NCBI GenBank assembly: GCA_937915765.1
Contig: CALGHE010000098.1
Span: 1-50,910, forward strand
Length of the DNA stretch: 50,910 nt
Reading direction: 5' to 3'
Source of the DNA: an uncultured Bacteroidales bacterium
GTDB taxonomy: Bacteria; Bacteroidota; Bacteroidia; Bacteroidales; Paludibacteraceae
Part shown: positions 8,301 through 18,037 of the stretch, piece after piece
How the letters are laid out: every line of letters begins with the position of its first letter
How positions within the stretch are numbered: the first letter of the stretch is position 1
Made by a program: the position numbers and the translations under genes
The notes under the pieces: generated by a model
The model's database searches: none
Told to the model about the DNA's origin: nothing
Seen by the model: only the letters and a program-made list of their open reading frames with translations

Positions 8301-11300
8301 TATCGAAGTTCCTATTGACTCCGCAGGTGTATTTACTTACGGCGTGCGCTATTTCTTCCAAGGTTGCGAAAGTGACATATCTGAATTTATACTGACCGTC
8401 GAAGACACTGCTCGCACTCTTATTGTTGACACGATTGACGTGTGCCAGTATTACAATCTTTCGTCCACCGAAATTATGGGCGTCATAAACACAGCAAAAG
8501 ATAAGCTGAACGCAAAAGACTCGCTTATGTTCTTCAAACACGAAGGTGACGTTAAAATTTTCGACAATTACACCGAAGACAAGTCTATAGAATTGAAAGA
8601 TGTTGTTTCTGAATTTAACTACAACATACCGGGCTTGAATACGTTTGTTGTCCGTCCAAAAACTATGCCGACAGGCTGTTTAGGTGCTCCGAGTGTCGTG
8701 GCTATTAACGTGATAGCTACAGACTCTACAGCTCCTACATTCAATCAAAAAGGCGATTCCATTTTGTACTGTCTTGGCGACGAAGCTGCAGAAAACATGA
8801 ATTTGTTTGTTAACAAGACTCAGTCTCCAACAAATAAATTCCAATGGTTGTGGTACTCAGACACAACAAAGACTCATGCAGTAACAACTTTCCCTGCAAG
8901 CAACGTAAAGCTTGGCACAACTGTTACATCTGTCTCTACAGACTCTAAGTTTGAACAGACTTATTTTGTCACACGCATAGACTCAAACAACTGTGTCAGC
9001 CGCTACTCTACTTTCAAGGTTGTCGTGGACAGCGCCATAACTACTTGTCCGCTGATAATCGACACAACAGACCAAGCCAAGGGGTGCGAAAATCGTGTGC
9101 TGGAAATATGCGCAATGTCTCACGATTTTGAAGACGACATTGTGCCGCAAAGGCCGTTCCCTTCTTCAAACTACATCATAGAATGGTTCCAGAAAGATTC
9201 GGAAGATGAGCCTTGCGACTCAACTCCAAACAAAAGACAGCCGTTGAATCAGCTAAAATTGCCTACTGATAACGCCGACACTCTTTATTATTGCGTGCGT
9301 CAACGTACGGTGTTAGGTTGTAAAGGAAATATGCTTCCGGTCAAAATCATCATACATCCTAACGAAACAATCAAGCCCGACTTGGCCGAAAATGTGTTCT
9401 GCCAGTTTGCAGACTCTGTCCTTGTCGAAAAAAGAGTAACTGTGCCAAAAGGGTACAACAAGAAATTTTACAATCCTGCCGGAGACTCTATCCCGTCTGC
9501 CAAAGCTTGGTTCACGACAGACGAAGCTGGAGTTTTCGAGAACAACTTCTTCGTCCAGCTGCAAAACGTAAACACCCACTGTCTGACGGATAAGATTAAT
9601 ATCCCTTACACCGTCAATCCTCAGCCGGAAATGCCTCTGGTGGAAAATGACTCGGTGTACTTGTGTCTGAACAGCGGAATTATCAATATTGAAGAGGCTA
9701 GCGGAACAACGACTCAAGGTCTCAACAAAGTTCTTGTCTGGAAAGATGACAAAGACCAGATTGAGACGAACTCGGCTGCGAAATTCGCTCTCTTTGAAGT
9801 TAAACAGAAAGACAAAACTACTGGTTGCGAAGGTCCGATCGACTCAATTTTCGTATCTGTAGAGAATAGTATCGGTTACTATCCTATCGACGAAAAGGAG
9901 CTGAAAAAATGTGATGGCGACACTATCGACCTAAGAAGTTTGGTGAACGGGGCTGTTGTCCGTCATCGTGAAGAGACGACTCCGCTTCCGTCTATATACA
10001 AACTTACTGGCAGTTCAAAATGGAAAGACCCGATGAGCGACAAAGAGGCTTCGTCCATCACAGAAAGCGGAAGGTTCTTTATTTCGACCTCCGACGCGCT
10101 AACCGGATGCGAGTTTTCTGACACTGTTGAGGTTGTCTTCGTAAAGAGACCTACAATAGAAAGCGTATCTGACACTATTTGCGCCGGCGAGACTTTCACT
10201 CTTACCGCAAAAGCAACAGACGCGTCAAAAAATAATCTTTACGGCTATTTCTGGGAAAACGAATCGCAGATTAACTCTAAAGCGACACTGACCGGCGTCC
10301 TTGAAAAGACCGACTCTTTCTTTGTGAGGGTTGTTGACGAAAACGGGTTCTGCAGCGACACGTTCGTGGGTGTTGTGACTGTTAATCCGAAGCCGCTGCT
10401 TCCTGTTGCAGATGACAAATTTGAGTTCTGCCAAAATACTGGAAAAGACTCTATTCAAATTATTACGGCCGAATTTAACACTGATAAAAAAGACAAAATC
10501 CTGCAATGGTACAGAGAGGTGAACGGCTCGTTTGAATTTGTCGGAACAGACCTGTCTGTTTCTACAAAGAGCGCTACCAACTCGCTCGGCTACAAAGTTG
10601 CAGTAAGTCAGCTCGACACGGTCACTCGCTGTGAAGGTGAAATGAAAGAAATCACTATTGTGATAAACCCCGAAATTCGTCCGCTGGCTACAGACTCATT
10701 CGCTACTTGCGCCCCTTATACGGCTTCGCTTATCGACCTTTCTGAAAAATATAGCGGAGGAACTGGAGGCGTAAGCAGAAGATATTTCTTGGGAAATGTT
10801 GAAAAGACAGAAGAGGAAGCGAAATCAATTTCTGTCAACGGCAAATATACTGTTCTTTACACAGACGAAAAGAGTTGCGATGCAAAAGATACCGTTATCA
10901 TAACAATAAACAACAAGGTTGAGGCTCCGCAGCTTGTCGGAGACACTATCGTCTGCCAAGGCATCGGAACTCACACGCTGACGGCGAACAAACGTGGCGC
11001 GAACACCGCTTCGCAAAGCTTCTTGTGGCACAACAACGGCAACGAGACTCTGAGCGACGTGCTGAACTTAAGCACCGACGACGCTTTCGACAATGTGTAT
11101 TTCTTGCAGGCTAAAGATACTGTTACTGGCTGTGTCAGCGACTCTGTCAGATTCTCTTTCAGCATCAGAGACAGCATCGTGTTCTCGCATATCGAAGACA
11201 TTCTTAGCTGCGAAACGCACGCCGTAAACATTGCGGAACGCGCCGTTGAAACGTTTGTCGGAGGAACCGAAGATAAGATTTTTGAATACTCCAGAATCTA

Positions 11301-14300
11301 CGAAAACGGAAGCGTTGTGACCTTGTCCGAGACCGCTGCTTCGAAGGTGCTCGAAAACGGCAGATACGTGATTGACGTGCACGAAAAGATTTCGGGATGC
11401 AAGGCAAGCGACACTGTGAACGTTGAGTTCAAGGAGCTTCCGGAACTGTCTGTCAAGGGCGAGCTTGTGAAGTGTCAGTTTGAAAACTTGGCGGACCTGA
11501 AGGCTGAGGGTGCTGACCTGTACCAGTGGCAGAATATGCAGAACGACGAAGTCGCTCCCGAAGAGCCGGCTGCAAACGAACGTTTCCCTTTCACAGACTC
11601 GCTGATGGAGGCGATGTCCTACAAATTCAAGCTTATCGGGGCAACCACAGACAGAATCGTCTGCTACGACTCCATCACGTTCGACGTGACGGTGAACAAA
11701 AAGCCTGTGGCGCTGAAGGACTCAACCTTCAGGTTCTGCCAGAACACCGGCGAGCAGGTCATCAGATTCTCTTCCGAATACATAACCTCCGAAAATCTGA
11801 AGGTGCGCTGGTATGACGCCGACAAGAACGTGATGGACGGCGAGGTTCTGAACATCGCTACGGAAACGGCTCAGACGCAGACTTTCTTCGCAGCCCTTTA
11901 CAGCGCGGACTGCGAAAGCGACCTTGCAGAAATCACGGTGGTGACAGACCCTCAGATTCCGTTCTCTATGGACGAGTCAGTGAGCGTCTGCGCTCCTAAC
12001 TCGTTCGACTTCGAAGCGATGGCTAAGGAGAAAGTAGGTTTCTGGCAGATTGACACTATAATATACTCTTTCGGCGGCGCTGAACTGGATGACGCGAAAG
12101 CCATAACCGAGCAGGGCAACTACTTCGCAAGATACATTGACGTGAACGGCTGCGAATACACCGGCAAGCTGTTCCTGAAGGTCAATCCGATCGTGACGGC
12201 TCCGCAGCTGCCTAACGACACGCTTTATTTCTGTCAGGCTAAAACAGAGCAAGAGCTTGGAGGCAAAAGCACTATAACTGACGGTATTGTGGAATGGAGC
12301 TATCTTGACGAAATACTGGACAACAATATTATAAACACATCTTTTGCTAATACGTACTCTTATGAGTATAAGGTTCGTCAGACTGACACACTCACAAATT
12401 GCAGCAGCGACTTCAATATCGTGACAATTGTGATTGAATCTCTCGACTACACTCCGCTTACAGACACAGTTCTGTGTCCAGGCGAAACATTGAACCTCGC
12501 AAATCATGTGAACTCTCACGTCTCAACAGAAAATGTCAAGATTGATATTTGGCAGAAAAACATGATTGATGATTTTAAACTGGACAACATTGACAAAACA
12601 GGAACTTTCATCATTCAGTACTCATTAACAAGCTGTATTAAACAGGACTCTATTTTCGTCAGCTATTTTGACGACATCAAATACAAACGCACTCCGGATA
12701 CTGCGGTATGTTTTGGCGATGATGTCCTGCTATTTGCCCAAAGCCAGACTGAAGACGCTTACAAATTCTTCTGGAACAATGCTAGCAGCAAACAGGACAC
12801 AGACAAACCAGCCTCTTTCTCTATCTCGGAAAGCGCATTTGTCAAACTGACCGCTTACGACAAGAACGGCTGTTCTGTCAAGGACTCTCTGTTCGTCACT
12901 GTAAACAAACGTCCAGAACCAATCGCGTCTCTTGACACCACTATCGAGTACTGCTTCAAGGCCGAAACCGAAGTTATTGACGTTAAGCCTACTGAAAGCA
13001 ACACTATCCGCTGGCATCTTCCTAACGGCGAAAGCACTGTGTCTGCAGTTAAGCCTTCGTCGCTACATTCAGGCAAATTCACTTACAGCATCGTGCAGAC
13101 CACGCCTGAGGGTTGCGAGGGCGACGCTCAGCACGTGTTTGTGACTATCCTCGACTCTATTTCTGAACGACCAGTCATGGACACAAGTCATTATTGCCAG
13201 AACAGCAACACAGAACCGCTTGCCGCAATTGTGAAGGAGGACGGATTCACCATTCAGTGGTACGACAATAAAATGAACGCGCTGCCAAACGGCTACCTCC
13301 CTAATTCGGAGAATGTTGGCGTGCAGACTTATTTTGCAACGCTGAAGAAAGGCCTGTGCGAAAGCGAACCTGCTGCTAAATATGTAGTCGTAAACGCTCC
13401 AATGAAGGACACTCCTGCTGGCGGAAAAATTGACTTGTGCCAGAATACAGGCAAACATACTTTGCAGACCAAAGGCTCTATCGGCGCCACTCTTAACTGG
13501 TATCACACCGAAATAGACAACAAACGCGAAGACAGCATCTCTGTATCTACTGACAATGTCGCCGCTCTGGAATACACTTACTGGGTTTCTCAGTCTGACA
13601 ATACCGGCTGCGAAAGCGCGCGTGTCCCTGTCTTTGTGGAAATACACAAGGCTCTGACTTCTGCCAGACTAAAAGACACGTTCGTCTGCAAACCAAGCAA
13701 AATCAACTATATGGAGATTCTGAAAAATAACGGAATCGACTATACCGTCGATAAGGTGCTGAAAGGCATTGACAAAAAATCGGCTGTGCTGACTAAGGAG
13801 ATTTCAGAGGAAGACACTTATCTGTTCTATCTGACTGACGGATTCTGCAACGCAGTTGACACTCTGACTTTGACTTCGCCAATTGTCAAATCTCCTATTG
13901 TTGCTGTGGAAAACAAAACGTTCTGCTACGGAGATTCTGTATCAATGGTTGCGCAAAACGTTGACGGCGTAGATTTCAGATGGGAAATGAACGGCGAAAG
14001 TTCTATGACAGATTACGTAAGTTTGAAGATTACCGAAGATATGGATATTAAAGTTGTCGCTATCGACCGCGCCACTTCGTGCGAATCTGAGCCGCATGCT
14101 TTCACGCTGTTCACTTATCCTAAGCAAGAGGTCTCGCTTAGTGGCAATAAAAACATCTGCTTCGGCGACACGTTAAACCTGCTTGCGTTCGACGGCTCTG
14201 ACTTCAAATGGTTCTTCGACAATGACACTGTAGAGGGCGACAAGCTCGTGCTTGCTCCTCAAAAGAACCTCAACGTGACAGTTAAGGGTGTCGGTAACAA

Positions 14301-14862
14301 CTCTTGCCCTATCAGCGAAAACTTTAACGTAAATGTGCTTCCGGTCATGAATCCGCAGATATTGGGCAACGACAAGATGCTAACCCGCAACGACACTTCC
14401 GTTGTTCTTTACGCATTGCCTAATAACGACGACAGGTTCACATACCACTGGTCTTTCGGCGACGGAACTTCTGACTCAAGCTTTTTTGATAACATTGAGC
14501 ACCTTTACTCCAGCGAGCTTGTGAAGATTGGCAATCCGTTCGATGTAACACTGACCGTCACCCATGAATACGGCTGTAAAGCTTCTGTTTCTGCTACGGT
14601 AGAAATAGATCCGAACTTTACGATTCCGAACACATTCGCACCAGACGAGAACGACCCAAGCACATGGTTCATGAAGAATTATGAAGTTCAGATTTACGAC
14701 CGTGTAGGCATTCTTATCTACGAAGGTAACGACGGATGGGACGGCACTTACAACGGTGCGCCGGCTTTCAAAGACACCTATTTCTACGTAATTCCTTATT
14801 TTGTGAAAGGTGACAAAAAATTCAAAACTGGTTACATTACATTAGTTAGAGAAAATGACTAA
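5326..14862 (+). CDS. Giant multidomain adhesin with type B T9SS (gliding motility-associated) C-terminal domain
   Basis: At 3178 residues this is the largest gene in the window. A signal peptide (about 1-30, ending AGAQAWGQ) is followed by a globular domain (about 31-595) of the type seen at the start of large T9SS substrates, with YAILTWSG and GAKFSGWNLIIVYR. A Gly-rich linker lies at about 600-618. Residues from about 630 to 3000 are a long array of Ig-like repeats of about 80-100 residues. Most repeats have one Cys near the first strand (for example FCQNTG, three times) and another in a GC turn, suggesting one disulfide per repeat. A PKD-like domain (YHWSFGDGTSD, about 3018-3090) precedes the C-terminal sorting domain (about 3095-3178: NTFAPDENDPSTWF, VQIYDRVGILIYEG, WDGTYNG, GYITLVRE). 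It is probably a surface adhesin. Its stop overlaps the start of the PorP/SprF-like gene by 8 bases, the usual pairing for type B substrates. Confidence 0.93.
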   Translation: MKLSMFLKKIEAARAILAALMLCAGAQAWGQTLSPSESFQINGDYIFVGNTNTVLKGYAEKGDGADVSADLNNKNNSLSPKEKEDIEKGDVVYAIMDSDENNALIFNSSSAEFSFGDNSAKCESDNILYAILTWSGKSFNITDSRKNVILWKVNDGSDYTELTADRVENVNDNFSDFANGGGLYTCYKDITQELQDKNIFKWNIPVVFQVANIETELEDNNYAGAKFSGWNLIIVYRQAQKTRVQIDIYNEPIFGFAGSVGNNGNPLSINYRMSNGYSGAGDFRFSTAAASSFRRMVQVTAIDGAAHSFLFDGGGANVESNVIPGDPFDNSISLAEAEKNNNKSYTRGYDLHTFNIANPYTENENKERTYDYVNKGAESINVSISGANEHHYITNSVIASGYPKNPSIEAVQTAKPNGSCITYGLTIRTGKNVEDLDSFRINIKLPDYTTSVSNFTITGGTLVNYLKENSSQKNTKLDINGDAVSNLIDPNDTTGLSNALNKNINTDGTGFLSIQFKDVIPASMVDTSIFNFEYIVCVDSAYYALKNSLTEGKTDIISQTELDVRGKDSGNKSHVYSNPYSVFDEQEQKEKCKGFGNFPGGGGGAGGGGGAGGEGGRNGQPTRIEISWEVGCNNVPSEITLDACEGSCMDTSIIKEIIKRDYNYDIDSVAKAEKKMWINVKRDSIINICQLRIGELLEERRPDSLFSDTSNWSIMHDFWHSISDFKDFEAFSSGKQENLRKILMDTCNVPETQFNSIIERIKKVYEISEDTTHLDLKLKVDSVNYPLWREGDKVCIPSASATYEIELVSPYKFNNNNGCSGPIRVIVNEEEVEMPRIFKDGEEIAFGDTVQYCLGDNVDQFAIVKSKHNYRIFGDTVSSTSKEKGDTIFWIPNISTASEKLDSFFFVQRNNGECEGDSAKFYIQVLNVEVKDVPEIAKADTVCLSLQEGTTIEISISNPAVIEEKRKEGLDLRWVKIEDKVIVDTLAENVNFIEVPIDSAGVFTYGVRYFFQGCESDISEFILTVEDTARTLIVDTIDVCQYYNLSSTEIMGVINTAKDKLNAKDSLMFFKHEGDVKIFDNYTEDKSIELKDVVSEFNYNIPGLNTFVVRPKTMPTGCLGAPSVVAINVIATDSTAPTFNQKGDSILYCLGDEAAENMNLFVNKTQSPTNKFQWLWYSDTTKTHAVTTFPASNVKLGTTVTSVSTDSKFEQTYFVTRIDSNNCVSRYSTFKVVVDSAITTCPLIIDTTDQAKGCENRVLEICAMSHDFEDDIVPQRPFPSSNYIIEWFQKDSEDEPCDSTPNKRQPLNQLKLPTDNADTLYYCVRQRTVLGCKGNMLPVKIIIHPNETIKPDLAENVFCQFADSVLVEKRVTVPKGYNKKFYNPAGDSIPSAKAWFTTDEAGVFENNFFVQLQNVNTHCLTDKINIPYTVNPQPEMPLVENDSVYLCLNSGIINIEEASGTTTQGLNKVLVWKDDKDQIETNSAAKFALFEVKQKDKTTGCEGPIDSIFVSVENSIGYYPIDEKELKKCDGDTIDLRSLVNGAVVRHREETTPLPSIYKLTGSSKWKDPMSDKEASSITESGRFFISTSDALTGCEFSDTVEVVFVKRPTIESVSDTICAGETFTLTAKATDASKNNLYGYFWENESQINSKATLTGVLEKTDSFFVRVVDENGFCSDTFVGVVTVNPKPLLPVADDKFEFCQNTGKDSIQIITAEFNTDKKDKILQWYREVNGSFEFVGTDLSVSTKSATNSLGYKVAVSQLDTVTRCEGEMKEITIVINPEIRPLATDSFATCAPYTASLIDLSEKYSGGTGGVSRRYFLGNVEKTEEEAKSISVNGKYTVLYTDEKSCDAKDTVIITINNKVEAPQLVGDTIVCQGIGTHTLTANKRGANTASQSFLWHNNGNETLSDVLNLSTDDAFDNVYFLQAKDTVTGCVSDSVRFSFSIRDSIVFSHIEDILSCETHAVNIAERAVETFVGGTEDKIFEYSRIYENGSVVTLSETAASKVLENGRYVIDVHEKISGCKASDTVNVEFKELPELSVKGELVKCQFENLADLKAEGADLYQWQNMQNDEVAPEEPAANERFPFTDSLMEAMSYKFKLIGATTDRIVCYDSITFDVTVNKKPVALKDSTFRFCQNTGEQVIRFSSEYITSENLKVRWYDADKNVMDGEVLNIATETAQTQTFFAALYSADCESDLAEITVVTDPQIPFSMDESVSVCAPNSFDFEAMAKEKVGFWQIDTIIYSFGGAELDDAKAITEQGNYFARYIDVNGCEYTGKLFLKVNPIVTAPQLPNDTLYFCQAKTEQELGGKSTITDGIVEWSYLDEILDNNIINTSFANTYSYEYKVRQTDTLTNCSSDFNIVTIVIESLDYTPLTDTVLCPGETLNLANHVNSHVSTENVKIDIWQKNMIDDFKLDNIDKTGTFIIQYSLTSCIKQDSIFVSYFDDIKYKRTPDTAVCFGDDVLLFAQSQTEDAYKFFWNNASSKQDTDKPASFSISESAFVKLTAYDKNGCSVKDSLFVTVNKRPEPIASLDTTIEYCFKAETEVIDVKPTESNTIRWHLPNGESTVSAVKPSSLHSGKFTYSIVQTTPEGCEGDAQHVFVTILDSISERPVMDTSHYCQNSNTEPLAAIVKEDGFTIQWYDNKMNALPNGYLPNSENVGVQTYFATLKKGLCESEPAAKYVVVNAPMKDTPAGGKIDLCQNTGKHTLQTKGSIGATLNWYHTEIDNKREDSISVSTDNVAALEYTYWVSQSDNTGCESARVPVFVEIHKALTSARLKDTFVCKPSKINYMEILKNNGIDYTVDKVLKGIDKKSAVLTKEISEEDTYLFYLTDGFCNAVDTLTLTSPIVKSPIVAVENKTFCYGDSVSMVAQNVDGVDFRWEMNGESSMTDYVSLKITEDMDIKVVAIDRATSCESEPHAFTLFTYPKQEVSLSGNKNICFGDTLNLLAFDGSDFKWFFDNDTVEGDKLVLAPQKNLNVTVKGVGNNSCPISENFNVNVLPVMNPQILGNDKMLTRNDTSVVLYALPNNDDRFTYHWSFGDGTSDSSFFDNIEHLYSSELVKIGNPFDVTLTVTHEYGCKASVSATVEIDPNFTIPNTFAPDENDPSTWFMKNYEVQIYDRVGILIYEGNDGWDGTYNGAPAFKDTYFYVIPYFVKGDKKFKTGYITLVREND

Positions 14863-15817
14863 AAAACATTTATATTGCTTAGCTTGTTTTATAATGACTC
14901 TCCTGCCCCATTTTGTTAAGGGGCAGGAAGATGTCATGTTCACAAACAGACAGCTTAGGGCGGCCTACACTAATCCGGCCTACATCCCTGAAATTAAATA
15001 CGCAACCATAACTTTAGGCCACCGCCGCCAATGGGTTGGAGTGGAAGGAGCGCCGGTATCAAGTTATGTGGGCGGAAAGTATTTTTTCCTTGGAGCACAT
15101 TCTCAAATCGGTCTTTCCGTGCTTCATGACAAAATAGGATACCACCAGTACGTGAATCCGAAGGCGTCTTACGCTTGCATGATTCCTATATGGGACGACA
15201 GCTATCTCAACCTCGGTATAGCCGCCGGTCTGATTAACCGGGATTACGACAAAAGCGAAATACGGGCAGACAACACTACCGGAAACGCTGACTATTTCGA
15301 CGACCAAATATCAGGCTCTGTCCCTGATGTTGATGTCGGACTGGAACTGCTGATTCAAGGATTTGAACTTGGTGTCGCCGGCAATCACCTGATCAGCAGC
15401 AACGACTATTTTGAAGTCAAACCACTATATTCGGGATACATAAATTATTACTTCCAAACTTCTGAATGGTGGAGGCTCTTCCCTTCTATCTCCGTGTACA
15501 ACTACAGAGACCGATGGAAGACTCAGATCAGCTGCTATTTTTATTACATCTTTGATTACGAATGGAATCCGTACGATTTGTTTTACGTAGGCGCCGCCTT
15601 CCGTCCTAACTACGACGTATCTGTGCATTTAGGCGTGAACCCTACGTCTTGGTTTAACATCTTTTACTCTTACGAGTTCAATACAAGCGACTTATACCAC
15701 GACACGCACGGTTCTCACGAAATCGGAATTGAGTTCAAGATTCCTTATAAGTTTCAAGGGTGCTTCGCCAACTACGGCAAATCAAAAAAGTACTCCCGCT
15801 ACAAACGATACAGATAA
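14855..15817 (+). CDS. Type IX secretion system PorP/SprF family outer-membrane protein
   Basis: This 320-residue protein starts with a signal peptide ending near VKGQ, then DVMFTNRQLRAAYTNPAYIPE, the conserved start of PorP/SprF proteins. The rest alternates aromatic and polar residues as an outer-membrane beta-barrel would, with the family feature GAAFRPNYDVSVHLGVNP. SprF-type proteins help place type B T9SS substrates on the surface, and their genes usually follow directly after the substrate gene. Here the start codon overlaps the end of the adhesin gene (ATGACTAA), which implies translational coupling. A strong terminator follows. Whether it serves only this adhesin cannot be read from the sequence. 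Confidence 0.92.
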   Translation: MTKKHLYCLACFIMTLLPHFVKGQEDVMFTNRQLRAAYTNPAYIPEIKYATITLGHRRQWVGVEGAPVSSYVGGKYFFLGAHSQIGLSVLHDKIGYHQYVNPKASYACMIPIWDDSYLNLGIAAGLINRDYDKSEIRADNTTGNADYFDDQISGSVPDVDVGLELLIQGFELGVAGNHLISSNDYFEVKPLYSGYINYYFQTSEWWRLFPSISVYNYRDRWKTQISCYFYYIFDYEWNPYDLFYVGAAFRPNYDVSVHLGVNPTSWFNIFYSYEFNTSDLYHDTHGSHEIGIEFKIPYKFQGCFANYGKSKKYSRYKRYR

Positions 15818-15830
15818 ACACTGTTATACA

Positions 15831-15868
15831 AAAAGTCCGGAAACAAACTTGCCTCCGGACTTTTTTTT
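15831..15868 (+). terminator. Intrinsic terminator after the adhesin/PorP operon
   Basis: A perfect 11-bp stem (15831-15841 with 15854-15864, core AGTCCGGA) with a 12-base loop runs into eight T residues. It lies 14 bases after the stop codon. The opposite strand also ends in four T, so it may serve the convergent gene too. Confidence 0.9.
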
Positions 15869-15893
15869 CTGACTCATCTCACAATAAAACCGG

Positions 15894-18017
15894 CTATTTT
15901 GCAGTTGCGGAATTTTGTATCAACATACCTTTGCTCCATACACCTTTCCACTTTTCTGCTCCTGTCGAATCGTAACAAACGCCGTAACCATCCGGCAAAC
16001 TATTTTTAATCTTACCTTTATAAATCAGATCTCCATAGCGCTCCGTTCCCTCTCCGTCCTTCAATTTGCCATCCTTCCAGATTCCTCTCAGTTCAACGCC
16101 TCTGTTCGGATCCACATATACGCCATAACCATTAGCCGCATTATTTTTAAACTCGCCTTCGTAGCGCACACCGTTCTGATGCGTCTCTACGCCTCGTCCC
16201 TCTTTCTTGCCATCTACCATATCGCCCACATATCCCCACTCCGGATTAAACCTAAGCACAAACGTCGGATTCTCCTTTTTGGCAGAGTCAGATTCGCCTA
16301 TCTTGCGCAAGACCTTGAACTTCTCCGGATATGCCTTCACAACGGGATAAATAGTAGTGTAAGCATGCTTAAACCAATCGTCCAATATCACATGAGTGAC
16401 CTTCTTCTCTATAAGAAAATTATAAAATGTATCTATTGGAACATATTGCGGAAAATTTCCGGACTTCTTGAATCCTGAATATAAATAATAAATTTCAGGC
16501 TTTCTGCAAATCAAACGTGCTGTATCGGGAAGGCTGTCTTTACACCATTTTGCCGCAGCAATATAATTCTGCGCGCTTCTGTCCAAAACGTCCTCCAAAG
16601 GCTGCTTCGCATAATAACGAGCGCCAGCCTGAGCCTCCGTATGCAACGGAGCCAGCCAGAACAAAGCGTATAACGTAAGCAATACAGAAGAGACCGCGAC
16701 AGACCTGCTTCTTATCCACAGAGGAAGGAAAGCCCTCTCCGCCAGAAACTTCAACCCATTGTAGATGCCATTCAAATAAAGGAAAATAACGAACGGCACA
16801 ACAGCCACTATGTAACGCATTGTTGCAAACTGCTCCGGATAAAGCAGCAAAACCCCAAATGTCAATGACAAATACAAAAAAATAAGGAATCCCCCGACAC
16901 CTGTTCTGAAAAGCCCTGCCAAAATAAGAGCAAGCAGCGCCACCCCAAGCAAAAAGTCTGTTTTTGTCACAACGTAATTTTCTTCATAATCCACTACAAA
17001 AACAGACTCCGGAATCAGTTTTCCCACATAATTTTTCACATTGTTTTTGCACCTCGCAATCCAGTCTGACAGTGAGGACATAACCTCTCCGCGCTCCTTT
17101 TTCTGAAAATTAGACACATAATTCGACTGCGTATGTCCTACCTTCTCATTGCGGATATCCCATGCTCCTTTTGCAAGAAACAGAGCCAGAGACGCAAGCG
17201 CCATCATCTTCAGACAATATAAAGCTTTGCTTTTATAAAGAACAGACTCCTCACCCGACCTCTTATCCCTGTAAAATTTGACAAAGGAGCAGAAAGCCAA
17301 AGCTCCAAACCAACCGATTACACCCAATATCATCGACAGTCCCATCGTCCTGACAAAATAGATATAAGATATTATCAGCAGAAACAGAGCCAGTGCAATA
17401 TACGACCTCCACGTATAATCCTTAAACGACCTCTTTTGATACAGCACTACAGCCAGATAGACAAGCAGCACCGTCAGGAACAAGTAAAGCATCTCGCTCA
17501 TGACTATGGTTGAAAATCTCAGCAACTCTCTCTGCAAGCACATCAAAACAGAGGCAGAGAATGCAACTAACAAATTATTGTTGGTCACGCGCTTCAATAT
17601 CAGAAAGAACATAAGAATCGACAATCCCAGCAAGACCCCGTTCAGCTTTTTAAAATGCTCAAAATCCAAATCCGAGTCAAAGCTCAGACAAGTCGCAATA
17701 AAAGCCGGATAGCCCGGAGGAAAATGTGTATGCGGCTTATCGCCATACCCTATCACATCCGTGTAACCATTACCCTCAGCCAACGACTTTCCCAGAGAAT
17801 AATAAATTATATTATCCCCGTTCAGGTCCGGCTTTTTATCATACACCTCATTATAATTCACATAAAACACAAACATCAAGATTGCAGAACAGAAGACATA
17901 AGTCCATCGTGAGTTCAGCAAGCTCTTCATTTGCTCAACAAAGCCAACACCATTACCCTTCGTTTTTTCAGGTTCTGCCTCCCTCTGTTTTGGCTTTACA
18001 ATACTCTTTTTCGCCAT
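15894..18017 (-). CDS. Membrane glycosyltransferase (GT39/PMT-like) with C-terminal MORN repeats
   Basis: The 707-residue protein has a charged cytoplasmic N-terminus, about ten hydrophobic segments between 35 and 450, and a soluble C-terminal region. The first loop has the features of polyprenyl-phosphate-dependent glycosyltransferases: GDNIIYYSLGKSLAEGNGY with an acidic residue, then HTHFPPGYPAF. A periplasmic-like region (about 470-595) follows. The last roughly 110 residues are MORN-type repeats (YVGDMVDGKKEGRG, YEGEFKNNAANGYGVY, YKGKIKNSLPDGYGVC). MORN repeats on this enzyme class are unusual. The gene starts 20 bases after the FAD oxidoreductase gene, so the two are probably co-transcribed. 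The acceptor is unknown; surface polysaccharide or lipid A modification are possible. Confidence 0.8.
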   Translation of the reverse strand: MAKKSIVKPKQREAEPEKTKGNGVGFVEQMKSLLNSRWTYVFCSAILMFVFYVNYNEVYDKKPDLNGDNIIYYSLGKSLAEGNGYTDVIGYGDKPHTHFPPGYPAFIATCLSFDSDLDFEHFKKLNGVLLGLSILMFFLILKRVTNNNLLVAFSASVLMCLQRELLRFSTIVMSEMLYLFLTVLLVYLAVVLYQKRSFKDYTWRSYIALALFLLIISYIYFVRTMGLSMILGVIGWFGALAFCSFVKFYRDKRSGEESVLYKSKALYCLKMMALASLALFLAKGAWDIRNEKVGHTQSNYVSNFQKKERGEVMSSLSDWIARCKNNVKNYVGKLIPESVFVVDYEENYVVTKTDFLLGVALLALILAGLFRTGVGGFLIFLYLSLTFGVLLLYPEQFATMRYIVAVVPFVIFLYLNGIYNGLKFLAERAFLPLWIRSRSVAVSSVLLTLYALFWLAPLHTEAQAGARYYAKQPLEDVLDRSAQNYIAAAKWCKDSLPDTARLICRKPEIYYLYSGFKKSGNFPQYVPIDTFYNFLIEKKVTHVILDDWFKHAYTTIYPVVKAYPEKFKVLRKIGESDSAKKENPTFVLRFNPEWGYVGDMVDGKKEGRGVETHQNGVRYEGEFKNNAANGYGVYVDPNRGVELRGIWKDGKLKDGEGTERYGDLIYKGKIKNSLPDGYGVCYDSTGAEKWKGVWSKGMLIQNSATAK

Positions 18018-18037
18018 ATCTTATTTTTTTAGTTATT

